DNA from: Apricaphanius iberus
Lineage: Eukaryota > Chordata > Actinopteri > Cyprinodontiformes > Aphaniidae
Length of the DNA stretch: 64,000 nt
Assembly (NCBI GenBank): GCA_028564705.1
Contig: JAPXFQ010001662.1
Span: 3,222,001 to 3,286,000 of the forward strand
Direction: 5' to 3'
Part shown: piece after piece, positions 49,261 through 61,690 of the stretch
Numbering within the stretch: position 1 is the stretch's first letter
Layout: each line of letters begins with the position of its first letter
Program-made: the position numbers and the translations under genes
Notes under the pieces: model-generated
What the model was told of the DNA's origin: nothing
What the model saw: only the letters and a program-made list of their open reading frames with translations
Database searches by the model: none

Positions 49261-50984
49261 TCAGGTAGGGTTGATTTAATGAATTTATTCATTCCACATG
49301 TCTTGTTTTTTTTCTTCAATAAATGAAACCATAGTTTGTAAACATTTATTTTTTATTTAGTCACTTTAATCATCACATTGTCTCTTGATTTATAAGGCTA
49401 CATCAAGTGATAGACTGAATTACCTTCAACCTTTTATTATCCTTCAATTGTTATCCAATGGGTATATTCTTTGATTTCTTTCAAAAAAAAAAAAATTTTT
49501 ATCATGAATTCCTGTCCTGACATATTTTATGCATTACTGAAGGAAGGCAGAATGTTATCTTAAAGTTAAAATCTTAATACCAAATAGTAAATAGTTGTGC
49601 CTCATAATCTATAGATGTTTTCTCATACTGTTATTCATTTTTGGCACCATGTTTCTCTTTGACGTTTAAGATAATTGCTTAATCGTTTTGTATTTAATTT
49701 CTTTTTTTTTTCTAACACAACTTGTTTTATATTGTGTCCAAGTGACTCATTTTTTTGTGCAAAAACAGGTGAGCGCACGTATGAGCACACCCTCAAAATA
49801 CAATGTACTCATACAGTGTATTACCTCTTTACCTCACAGTATTAGTTATTCAGTAATAGGACCAAGCCTTTCTCTTTTTCACTGTTTTTTTATGTTTGAT
49901 GTTGCTGCCCTTTCACTATTCTTGTGTCTATTAGGAGAATCCAACAAAGCCCAAGCATTTTTATCCTTGCTGATGTTTTGAAATGCAGCTTTGGTAGTTT
50001 CACATAATGGGCTTTCGTAATTATTTAATGTATTTTGCAAAGCACACCACTTTCTGCAGAGCAAAAATACCTACACATCATGGTGCTGCTTTCAGCATAC
50101 TTTATAGTTGTGATAGTTTTCAGGCTTGAAGGTTTGACCTTTATTCCACTGAAAATGGAGTGTTTATTGACCATGATTTAGTTTCTTCAGACCTCAGGAC
50201 ATGTCTAAAACAATTAAGGTTTATGTCCTGTGCATTTTGAAATGATACACCTTGCTTTTAATGATGCTTTTGATATATTTTTTGGTTTCTTCCTCGCAAA
50301 GAGGTATTTTCAGGACTTGTTGATACAGGCCTCATTTCATAATAACACTCTAGCTGAAGGCCAATCAACATTATCTCCAGAAGTGATGTACATTGTGAAT
50401 TGGATAACCATTTAACTGCCATTAATGACATAACAAGTATATTAATTTTGCCCAGTTAACTGCACCTCATTTCCTTCTACTGCACTTCTATTTTTGCACA
50501 AGAGCACAGCTGTTTACTCAAAAACAACAGCAGAGGTAAGCTTTCACGTGGATCAGATACATCCGCACAAAGATGTTAACTGTGTGAACTGGCAGCAGCC
50601 GGGGTACTGAGTGACTATGACCACAATCAGCCCCACATCTATACACATAGCCTGGCAGAACAAGGAGAAGGAGCCATGCAGCGAACTGCTGTGACAGGTT
50701 GGTGACAGGTATTTTGTGTTGGTACCAAAACATATCTTCAGGTGAGCCATACTGCCACATCATCTTTTGACATGAACATCAAAAGTTTGAGAAACCATGT
50801 ATACCACAGATGACAGTGATAAGAAATGTATGTGAATTTTGATGCTATGTTATGCAGACATTCTGTCTGAACTGATGGAGATAAACTCTCCGCAGCATTC
50901 TAAAAGCTTTCAGTGGCTGATATAGAGGGGGAAGTGGACCTAATTTTGATTAACGTGGTTAATAAATATTTGACCCCGTTTGGG

Positions 50985-51060
50985 AACTTTTCACTGTGAT
51001 GGACTGGCGACCTGTCCTGTACCCTGCCTCTCGCCCGTTGACAGCTGGAGATGGGCAACT
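50985..51060 (+). mobile_element. Fragment of the 26395-type 3' repeat, forward orientation
   Basis: GTGATGGACTGGCGACCTGT then CTGCCTCTCGCCCGTTGACA and GCTGGAGATGGG, the exact reverse complement order of the block at 26450-26520. Confidence 0.75.
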
Positions 51061-54000
51061 TTTCTTGGGGTTTGTTCTCAGATATCTTTTGTTTTAGTTG
51101 TGTATCCTGTACTTTTCCACTGTCCTTATTATATCCCTTTTGTATTTTTGTCATGGTTGTATTGTCTTCTGTCTGTCCTGTAACCTGTTTTATCTCTAGA
51201 TGTCATTGTGAGCGGCAGTTTTGGGCAACTTGAATATCCCCTGGCTGGATTAAGTTTATCTTGACTTTAAGTTGTTTTTAGACGAGGCTCTTTTGCTTGG
51301 TCTGAACTTTCACAATTCATATAGGTTGAACTCCAAACTATGACTTTGAAAAAATATTAACAGGTAGCCATATAATTGAATTCAAACTAACAAAGAAACA
51401 TTGTGACAGCAGCCTGAGTTAAAAAATATCTACAAATTTCTACTTGTGAAGAAACTGAATGAGATCATGCAGCTGGTGTTGTTTAATCGACACATTGTTT
51501 AAGATTTTTCTTTCAGTAGAAGATTAAATTAAACGTTTAAGGTCACTGAACTTTAAGAGCAATATTTGTGCTTTGTTGTAAGCTTCTTTCAAATCCCCTT
51601 CGATCAAATGGTTTCTTCAGATGTTGCAAAGTGTCCTGACTCACTTGCTTTGGGCATATTTTTCCCAAAAATCACCTTGGCAAGCTAAACTTAAAAATGT
51701 TTTTCATTTCCTTCCAAGTCAGAAAAACATCCTGAATCATCCTTTTATATCACAAAGTGAAACGCAGCCATAAAGTCGATAACTTGAAGAAAATATTTAG
51801 AGTCTCTCAGACAAATTTGTTTATAGGTTGTCATCGTGTTTCACCAGCTGCTTTGTGCTGGTTTTCAGCAAGCAGTTTTGTTTTATTCTCCAGCATAAAA
51901 GATCTTTGAAGGCTGAGGCCAAATGTCTGTTTAGGAACACAAAAGAGTTGCGAGCACCACATTAAACCAGCATGTTGGAAAGCATTAACAGGCATGATGA
52001 TAGATGGGATGTAAACTGACAAAGTCTAAATGAGGCTAAGGAGCAGGGAGACATTTTAAAGCTATATATTATTATTATTATTTTTTTAACAAGACTGACC
52101 AATCAGCTTTACATTCTGATAGTTGTCTCAAGGACAACTTGAGATAACCATGACCTGGATGAATGAGAATATTCACAGGCTTATTCTGATAGTTGTGCTA
52201 TCCATCTTATTTTAGACTTTCAACATCTGAATAGCGTTTTTAATATTTCACAGACCGTTGCATGGCCTAGTTATGAGTACATGTTATTCCCCAGCTGGCA
52301 GCTCACGTTTACGGTAAACCCAACATGACGTGAACACAGCGGGACGCCTGGTTCAGAGTCAGCAGAGGTCCAGCCTTTAACAAGCAACACCTGCGACTAA
52401 TCAAGCCCCTGCCTTCATATCTCTGTGGTTCAGTAAAAAGAAAGGGAAAAAAAATGGCTCCCACTTTATGGCCCACATTCAACACTGTGGTACATGTGTT
52501 ATATTTCAGATGGTAAAGCTCTGCCACAGGGAACAAGGAGGCTCATATTTAAAATAGTGTCCTATAAAGTCGATGCAGACATTTACTGCTCCTTCGCTAA
52601 TCTCCCACATAGGAAATATGCTATAATTTGTCTGCTTTAAAAATTATGAAACAGGGAGTAGATTTACTTTATTGATGTAGATTAAAGTTACCCACAAGTT
52701 GAAGACTTTATCTCTTCAGGAATGCATCCTGAACACTGATTTTATGAACAAATATTTGGGTTTACCACTCAGAAATCAGAGATCGACATTTTTATCTTAT
52801 GACAGACTGACTACATTTTTTTCTGATATTAACAAGGTAGTTACTCAGTAGACTACTGTCACATCAGACACAGTTACTGCCTTTGTCAAGTTGCACTGGC
52901 CAGTAATAGATTATTCTGGTGTAAAAATGGTTTCACTGTGTTGGCACTAAAAATTCAACAAATATCTAACCTAATCTTACTGCATCTTAATTTTTATTAC
53001 ACTTAGCAAAAATGCTATGAATCACAAAATATAGCTTTGGATTTTGAGTAAATGTGAATATTATGCGGAATACCCCACTTTTTCTGTTTTTCTCCCCCCA
53101 CACCTCATTACTGTTGGTGGTGGTGGTAAGGTTAACCAAAGCTATTTTCTCTCCTAAAACCTACTCAGTTTTTTCCAATAATCAAATCAGCATGATGGCA
53201 CCACTGACTATAATCAGCAGACTAAGTTTAAAAGATGTGGAGCTTCAGTTTTCTTCCTTTTCCATACATTTACAATGTTTGCTGCAGTATGGTTGCTTAG
53301 GCATTTTGGACAGCCGTGATTTGAAACTTAATGTGATAGAGCTGACCTGGTATTCTTAGTTGTAGTTTATCTTCATTATGATATGGTTGAGGTTTTCTAC
53401 AGAGGATCATACATTACATAAACATCTAAAGATAAAAATGTGTGTTTTTCCATGTCCCACTGCACCTTATGTTATTTTGTGCCATCCCACCACTTCCAGC
53501 TCAGCCAGGGGAACTCCTTCAGAGCATAAGACTATTTTATGTTAGTGGAGCAACTCCTCCAACACCAAATCCCAGCATTAATTTAAGCTAACCTTTGTTG
53601 TCATGCTGGTGTTGTTGGTGCTCCTTTGCCTCTGTAGTGGCATTTGCTTCTGATAGATTTTGCTCCAATTTCTATCCTATTTGGTAAGGCCTACTTCAGA
53701 GACGACACATTCAAAAAGTAGAGTGAAATTCTAGGTTGATTACAAAAGTTAATATACTGTTTTCATAAAAAAACATACAAAAATGCTTGTAAAGTTATAA
53801 GAAACTCAAGATAGTAAATATTTAGCAAAAAAACAGGAAATTTGTTATATAATCACTGGCTACCATGCCAAAATGTTGCCCAGATGTGGGTGGAATTTTT
53901 CCTATCAAAGTTTTTGTTCTTTTCTGTTCTTACTTGTGCTGACAAGACAATCAAAACAATCAAGAGGAACAGAACCGACTTGTATTTTCTATGTAATGTC

Positions 54001-54730
54001 AAAAGAGAAACAGATACATAAATGTAAAGAAACGTAAGAAAATACTTTCAATTATATCAATTTTAAGTTTTAGAGGAAGCCACTCCATGCCATAAGCAAC
54101 AACACAAACATGAGTTCCCAGACAAATAATCTTTTTGATTAATGAGATGAGGGAGGGAGAGATGGATCCACATATTGGACCTTTATCTCCAGTAATGAGG
54201 GGCTTGCTTTGGTGGAGAGAAAGTTTTATTTTTTTTACTTATTGGTTTATGTTCCACCTCTCACCTACAGTCAACAGACATAGGCTGGGATGAAAAAAAA
54301 AAACAAAATCTGAAAAAAGAATAGTTGAACTGAGCCTCCTGCTTAGGGGGATGGAGCTTCAAGGATAACGTAATGAGCTCTGTTTTCCACGCTTGGAATA
54401 GAGCGACTAATCATCTGTATCAGCAGGAATTGGTTAAGTTTGTTCTAAGACTTGATTAGGATACCTTATAGATGCCTCCGTTAAAAGATAATGGGCACAT
54501 GGAAGGAGAGCACTTAAACACACAGAGACTTCCCAGGAGGAGCTGGAAAGATGGATAGACTAGTGGATTCATGGGTGGTGGATTAATAATTTGAGGACTA
54601 TAAGCAAGATTTGATGGATAATTGGTTTGGCAATAATTACAATTCACCATAAACTATAAAAGCAGCAACAACAAAATAACAGGTCATGCTCCATTATTTC
54701 TATTTATTACCTGCTCTATTATCAAATCCA

Positions 54731-54931
54731 TCATGAAATAGGCTCTAACATACTTAAACTTCTCCACTTGAGGCAGTCACTGATGCCTGACCTGGAGGGA
54801 GCAATCCACCATTTGTTTTGGTTTAGAACCTTCGCCTTAGATTTAGAGGAACTGACTCCTAACCCAGATGCTTCATACCGGTGTGCCTTTTCCCTACTGA
54901 ACTGAGAACTTGTGGAACCATGCTTGATCAA
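54731..54931 (-). pseudogene. Non-LTR retrotransposon RT fragment
   Basis: A minus-strand frame reads EASGLGVSSSKSKAKVLNQN, matching the EAAGMRISSSKSE-type segment just after the reverse-transcriptase core in fish LINEs. The usual following EEFKYLG motif is not kept. Only this segment is present. Confidence 0.75.
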
Positions 54932-55263
54932 TATCCATTGATTTAATAAACTATCTTGGGAGAAGAATCAACTGGTATTTTCCTTACTTATATGGTTCAA
55001 CCTTCAACTCTGTTGCTTCATGCAAAACCCAAAGATGAGTCAGTCAGGTTTTTTTTTTTGCCGCAGAGCGACCAACAGATTTACTCTAATATGAGAAAGT
55101 CTGCCAAAATTACTGTAAAGTTCCGATTGTGTAAATGCACCTAATGAGGTTCTGGCATCCCTCCCAAGGTGTAAGAGATAAGTTGAACAGTTTTAGCATC
55201 TGAGGGAGCTCTGAGTAGAGCTGTTACCTTTTAGCATGGAAATAAGTCAGCTGACATTGATTT

Positions 55264-55266
<3 letters not shown>

Positions 55267-55322
<56 letters not shown>
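55267..55322. repeat. (AT)n microsatellite
   Basis: 28 AT units without interruption. Confidence 0.98.
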
Positions 55323-55325
<3 letters not shown>

Positions 55326-55447
55326 TCTTTCATTTCATCTGTGGGATTTAAATACAATGATTGATATATTCCAGTAAGTAAGCATTTACCCAGCAGATTG
55401 CATTGAATCACTGGCGATCCCCCAGAATTACATAGTGCTCTCTTTAA

Positions 55448-55930
55448 AGTGTCAGTGTGTAGCTTTTGCAGTACATCTTTGAAAATAGCCATTAAAATAT
55501 TATGTAATAATAGTTACGTAAAGCACATTAATTACAATATTGGCGATATTGTAAAATATGACTTTAAAAATCAGTTTTAAAATACATAGCCGCGGGTCCT
55601 CTTTTCAGGGGAAAGCCATAATAGAACGTCTTTACTTCTACAAGAGCCCGGGCGGACAAAGCGCCCAGAACACGCTGATTTCCCTTCAAAATGCAAAAAA
55701 GTTTCGCCATGAATAAATTTGTACCTCTTCGCTAGTTTCAAGCGAAGAAAGAGAGACTGATGTGGTCGTCATGTTGCTGTAAGTAGATAATTCTCAGGGA
55801 ATTGAGCATTTGGAAACGGTACTAGTTGGACCTCCGTCATTGAGTTTCTTATTCGAAGACACAGATACCGCATGCTTGTGATAATTTAGGTATGCACTTC
55901 CCCGACTGGCCGAAAATTACACACTGTACC
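55448..55930. mobile_element. MITE flanked by TTTAA
   Basis: The left end AGTGTCAGTGTGTAGCTTTT and the right end (reverse complement GGTACAGTGTGTAATTTT) are inverted repeats. TTTAA (or TTAA) is present at both flanks: 55443-55447 and 55931-55935. The length is 483 bp with a GC-richer centre (GCCCGGGCGG) and no transposase frame. TTAA targeting suggests a piggyBac- or Kolobok-type mobiliser, by inference. Confidence 0.75.
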
Positions 55931-56084
55931 TTTAAGGAGAGAGATTTCCAGTTTTCCCTCCTGACCTGATTGGGCTGCTTTGAACTAAGTTAGATTCAAT
56001 CCAAAATATTAGAACTGGTCTTGTTTGCTCTTTAAAGTGCGTTAAAAACTTTTGTTATTACTTTATCTCTAGCACTATATAACT

Positions 56085-56275
56085 CAGGGGTCTGCAATTC
56101 CAGTCCTCAATTGCCACTATCCTTCAACTTTAGATGCATCCCTGCTCAAACAAACCTGATTCAAATGACCATGGCTTTGCAAAATCTGCTGAGTGTTTTG
56201 ATTACAGTTTGTTGGAGCAAGGATGCATCTAAACGTTGAAGGACAGTGGTACATGAGGAGTGGAATTGCAGAGGT
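56085..56275. mobile_element. Hairpin-like MITE, hAT-type ends
   Basis: A 191-bp element whose halves are inverted copies. TCTGCAATTCCAGTCCTCA and CTTTAGATGCATCCCTGCTC on the left match CTCTGCAATTCCACTCCTCA and GTTTAGATGCATCCTTGCTC read from the right. The start CAGGGGTCTGC is usual for hAT-type fish MITEs. No clear 8-bp duplication was found. Confidence 0.8.
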
Positions 56276-56798
56276 ATAAATAAACTAACTTGAACTAAAA
56301 TTGTCAAATTACAAAAAACATGATTTGCAGATGTTGCTTAATATGGTTTAAATAAAAGACCAACATTCTATGTTATTTTCCCTGAAATGACCCAGAAAGC
56401 AACCCTACTCCTGATGCAATACTAAAGTCCCAGAGAGAGCACTGAAGTCTTTTCTGACGCTGATGACTTCCAGACACAGCCTCGGTTTATTATCACACTG
56501 CTAATTCTGCTTTCCACAATTACACCAACCATAGTTTGAGAGTAGTCTTATACTACATCCCAGTGGGAAGGTAATCGACCGACATTAGCTTGTTTTATCT
56601 GAAACCAGTAAGCCTGTGAAGTATAAAGAAAGCCCTTTAAATATTCAGCTCTCTATTAATGAGATATTTTCTTCCAATATCTATGAATAATCTATTTTTA
56701 TGTCTATAAGAGAAATAATTTAACTGCAGTTTGGCAATGCAAATTATTGTTTTTCGCTCATTAAAAGATATGAAGAAAATATTACAGACATCCTAACT

Positions 56799-57345
56799 CA
56801 GGGGTGCCCAAACATTTTCCCTCAGAGGGCCTAAATGAAAGGCTATCAGAGAGCCACGGGCCAAATGTAATAATATTTTACTCGAAATACAAAAATTGTA
56901 TTATAGTAAACTGTTTTTCTATTCAATATACAGTTATGTAGTCTTTCTGTTTCTTTAAATAACATTAAACAAAATGAAAAAAAGTACTTTAAAGCCTTTT
57001 AGAAGACACATCTAAACTTTTAAAAACGGTTTTAAAATGTATTTTAAAAAACCTACTCTACATTCCCTTTGTAGTTCCTTGTATTTAAATTTTAAGCCTA
57101 ATTTGTGATATTTCAAATATAATTTCAGCACTATGCGATAGGAATATATGCAGCCCAATTTTCTCATATATACAACACTCACTGGGCTGATTAACCACAA
57201 ATAGTATGAGCAGTTGAAGAATATTCATGATGCATATTATGCTGACTGTCTGAACATGTGGATTTTTATGTAAAACCCAGGGCATCCCCTAGCGGGCCAA
57301 ACTGAATGGTTTGGGGGGCCAACTTTGGCAGACGGGCCATAGCCT
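56799..57345. mobile_element. hAT-derived repeat with CAGGGGTGCCCAAAC end
   Basis: Begins CAGGGGTGCCCAAACATTTT with GAGAGCCACGGGCCAAATGT soon after. Near 57290-57345 are GCGGGCCAAACTGAATGG and CAGACGGGCCATAGCC, the inner part of the other end. The terminal bases of the right end are missing. Confidence 0.55.
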
Positions 57346-58959
57346 TTTACTATGGGTAGAATGAAAGGGTGGCTAAAAACAAAGGGCTCTTGTACCCACA
57401 CTCTTTTAGTTAGCCACATCATTTCAAAAGGATCATATTCTAGGCCTTTACTCTGCTTATCCTAATTGGACTTTTTTGTTGTCAGTTGCCTTCTTTTAAC
57501 TTTCAAGACCCACATTTGTTGAAGTTTGTTAAGTTGACCTCTATTTTGGGCCCAACTTATCTTTTTTTGGAAGAAAAAAATATATATAATTTGTTTTGAA
57601 AACTGGCCCTCACACACCATCAAAAGGCTGAGTAGTCTAGTCATATCCACATTATATGATACAAAGGTGTAATTATAACAATTCAATAAGAAATAAATGT
57701 GGGAGTACCTTTACTTATTCCTCACCAGAAAATACATTTAAGTTGCATTTCAAAAGGTATTTGATTGTTCATGGATTATTTATGTGTTTCTATATATATT
57801 TAGAAAAACGCACAATCTCTGTGTTGTGGTATTATGTCCTACTTTTTTAACATGGACATTAAGACCTCTTTCCTGACAACCACAGAGCTTAGTACTTGCC
57901 TGTTATGAAACAATGTTGATTTGGGTTTGGGGTCGTAGTTATTAATGTACAACTGTTTACAGCACAACGCGGAGCCATGCATCAAAATGAAAATTATACA
58001 AGCAGCTGACGTGGAAGGATTATTTCTAAAATGATGTGTGAGATGTATATGACCCAGATGGACCCAGTCTGAAGATGAGTGAAAATGTGTGCGTGTCTAT
58101 GGATAGGAGCCCAGGGCAGCACTTACACAACAGAATAAAAACAAGTCAGAACATGGTTACATGGTTCACCTGTCCAGGCAAAGCTCTTGCACAATCATGG
58201 CTCACTACAAGTGGCGTGAAACAGAAAATCCTAGTCTTATTTTTGTAACATTTTTATATTATCACTTAGGTAGAGACCCCTTTCTCATTTAGTTCCCACT
58301 TTGAAATGAAAATCGGAACTGTTTAACAAGCTTACACCCGGACTTTAAGTTATCTCATTTCTGGAATCAGTTTTTTTACTTTTTTGTTTTGTATGGTAAT
58401 CTATACAGGAATGGACTGAAATGAGTTTTTTTTTTTTTTGCCAAAGAAAAGAGATAAATTATAAAAGGTTAGGAAGTTTGGCCAAAAGTGGGTGTACTCT
58501 AACCGTCAACATCTGGTGACTTGCGATAACTAATCATTCACTGACAGTTGCTGTGTTTTCATTACTCCTCCAACACCTGGAAAAATGTTTACTTAACCTT
58601 GCAAGTTCATTTGAAAAGTGGAAGCACCATAATAAGTTTAGTTATTTGCAAATCTGTCTCTGGAGTGCCTTACTGATGGTATAAAATTAATTTGACCAAA
58701 AATATGTTTTTTGTTCAAGGTATAAAAAAAATCTAATCACTGCCATCAACCTGACAGGGAGAAATCTGAGTGCTTTTTTGGGTGTTGATCACAGCGATAT
58801 GAATTGTGACTTAAAGTAGGGCTTTGTAGTTGTGGATTCTCTGAATTCTAAGTTTTTTATATTTTCTCGTAAATATTACCATTTATATTACAAAACCTGG
58901 TATTATCATTATTATTATTATGAAAGAATAATATGGTGAGTCCTGGAAGCAATCAGTAA

Positions 58960-59135
58960 TGCTTGATTTTATTTAGGGCTATCAAATAGGGGGCTGAATA
59001 CAAATGCATGACACAATTCCCAGATTATAACTATTTTATAACAATTTTGAAAAACTCCAATAAAATACACTAGGTTTTTAATGTAATAAAATGTAGAAAA
59101 AAGTCAAGGGGTATGAATACTTTTAAAAGGCACTG
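58960..59135 (+). mobile_element. Right terminus of a Tc1-like element
   Basis: GGGGGCTGAATACAAATGCA, CCAATAAAATACACTAGGTT and AAGTCAAGGGGTATGAATAC, ending AAAAGGCACTG before TA. This is the classic 3' terminus of fish Tc1-like elements. The matching left part was not found, so it is a solo end. Confidence 0.8.
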
Positions 59136-61529
59136 TATACTTGACTTTCGGGCTGTCCTTTAGAGCTATTGTCCTCCTACTTTTATATGCATTCCTTCTA
59201 CAAGGCACCTAAATGTGATGCACGTCTCGTTAACAGACTTCTGCAGAGCTGAGTGACTGAATGCTAAATAGGAAAGTCAACATTTGATTTTATGGCTGAT
59301 AGAGGAATGAATGAGTCTAAATAAATGCTGGATAGTAGCTCTTGTGGAATTAACTTTTATGATAAAGAGCTATTGATGATAAAGATATTGGATAAGATGA
59401 TAATGATAAAGAGCTATTATCAGCATATTTTCTGTTCTAATATTATGGTTATAAAATGCCAACAGAAAAAAAAAATATTTCTGTTCGATTTAATTATAAA
59501 AAATGGAAGGAACATGTAACTACTGTATGTATATTGGCTACACTGGCAAGAACAACATGATATTTTAAATAGTCATTTGAACATCGAGTTGTGCTGGCTG
59601 TGCACAGATAACAAGATGCCTGGCGGATAACATAGGATGTAGAGTTGAATAAGCATCTATTGAAGTAAAAGACATCATTATTCATAATTTCCATCCAGAG
59701 CTGCCACATAGTTCAAGGACTAAAGAGTGAAGCTGTTATGAATTTCAATTAAATCAAAATAACACTGAGCAGACATCAAGATGCCACCTGGACATCATAA
59801 GAACAGAGTTTAATTAATACCTTTTCAGCATGAATGATAATTTCAATCTATTTTCTGAATAATTGCCACCCCTGGCAGAGATATGTATAAAGTAATGTGG
59901 CAAGCCTTAGGATTCAGATTATTGTAAAAATTTCCTGACTTGTGAAAATTAACACATTTCTGCCTTACTTGAGCGGCTCATTCTCTTGTTTTTTTTCTGC
60001 ATTCGGAAGCATGCCTATGGGCCTTGATGTTGTGTCAGGTTTATTCCCAAGGGGAAAAAGAAGTTTGGGATAAATAATTAATAATAAATAATTACATTTT
60101 CCTACTCTCTGATTAACATTAACAACACGTGTGTCTCTTGTGATTTGAGTAAAACAATTTCTTATTATTGGATTTCCCCACTGAATTAATGTTCTTAAAT
60201 AAAAGGTTGACTTTCCAATTTTTCTTTAATATATTACTAAAATTAAAATATTAATATACAACTTTCTCCTTACAGATTTTTACCGGGGCTAGCAATAAGT
60301 GTGCTTTAACAGACAGATATACCTCCTTGTGGATTTAAAACAAGGAAATTAAAAATGCTGCTAACTAAATTATTAATATATATATTTTTTTTTTACTGTA
60401 ACAGTAAGAATTTAGGCCTGAAGCCCATTGATAAAATCAAAATTCAATCCCTTTAACCATGATGGCATCCATATAAATACTGAGTGGTCCGGATGATGTT
60501 GCACACAAACAATCCAGATGTTATGCATTGTAGCTCAGCACGGATTATGCGAGCCACTTAAGTAAGAAGATAATGATTTGAAATGGACCAAACTGTGAGG
60601 TCAGTACAAGCTGCTATATGAACAGCACATATTTTGTCCAATTCTATAATGTAGGTCAGTGTCAGCCACATCATGCAACAGTTGCAGTCAAGTCACATAA
60701 ATAAACTATTTAGTATGAAAGGTAAAAATACAAACATGTCTATTTAAATTTACAAGAAAATAATGTGAATTTTTGAGAATCACAAGCCCTTCATAACATA
60801 ATACAAATAGAATCGAGTTTTATCTTAATCTACGAATTTAATGAACTCCCTGTCCTAATATGGTAATCACAATATTGATAAAATGTTACATTTAACTGAT
60901 TACAAGTTTCCCAAGATAAAGAAAAATATGTGCAGCCCTTTAAAACCATTTTCAACAACATACAATTTTATATTGTATTTTGATTGGCAACCTGATTGCA
61001 GAAAATAAAATACATAGCCAAAAGAGTTTAAACTTGTTTCTGTTGTCTTGCAGTAAGACTTTAAGGAATCTGTGGTCTCTAAAGATAAATATTTTATTGA
61101 TAAGTCTTATTACAGTCATACTACAGCACTTTAATATGGATATTTTAATGTGATATTTTCCTTCTTTTCAAACAGTAACTTTAAGATCTCAGCATCTTAA
61201 ATGGCGGCTACACTTTGATATTAACTATATCCAAAACTTTATTTTAACAGAAATGATGACACTATGTAAATATGGTGTCTAAATTATTAAAATGGGCAGT
61301 TAATAGCGTTTTTAAAAGAAATCTCACATATTCACAGACAGCTTTGGTCCCGATTAATACCAGGGATCTACAGCATTTTCTGCGTTGTTTTTGCCTTTCC
61401 ATTTAAATTAATTGAATGGATTAGATTTAGTTAAGATGGAATTTGATGAGACACACTGTACTTTAACTGCATTGTCCAGTTTGGAAGATGTCTTATTTTT
61501 TGTAATTTGGCAATTTAAAAATGAAGTGA

Positions 61530-61690
61530 AAAGGAATAATAATGGATTGTTTATATAGTTCTTCTCAAAACCCTCAAAGCACCTTACAATTCCATTATTC
61601 ATTCATTCTCATATTCCCACAATGATGGAAGCAAGCTACAATTGTAGCCACAACTTCTCTAGGATGGTCTAACAGAAGCAATAAAAGCTA
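61530..61690. repeat. Dispersed fish repeat
   Basis: CCTCAAAGCACCTTACAATT, then CATTCATTCTCATATTCCCA, GATGGAAGCAAGCTACAATT and GTAGCCACAACTTCTCTAGG form a known teleost repeat block. Confidence 0.55.

Noticed and set aside
50518..50763. Possible exon on the minus strand with Cys- and Leu-rich text
   Set aside because: No supporting splice sites with matching phase or neighbouring exons were found, and no family is recognisable.
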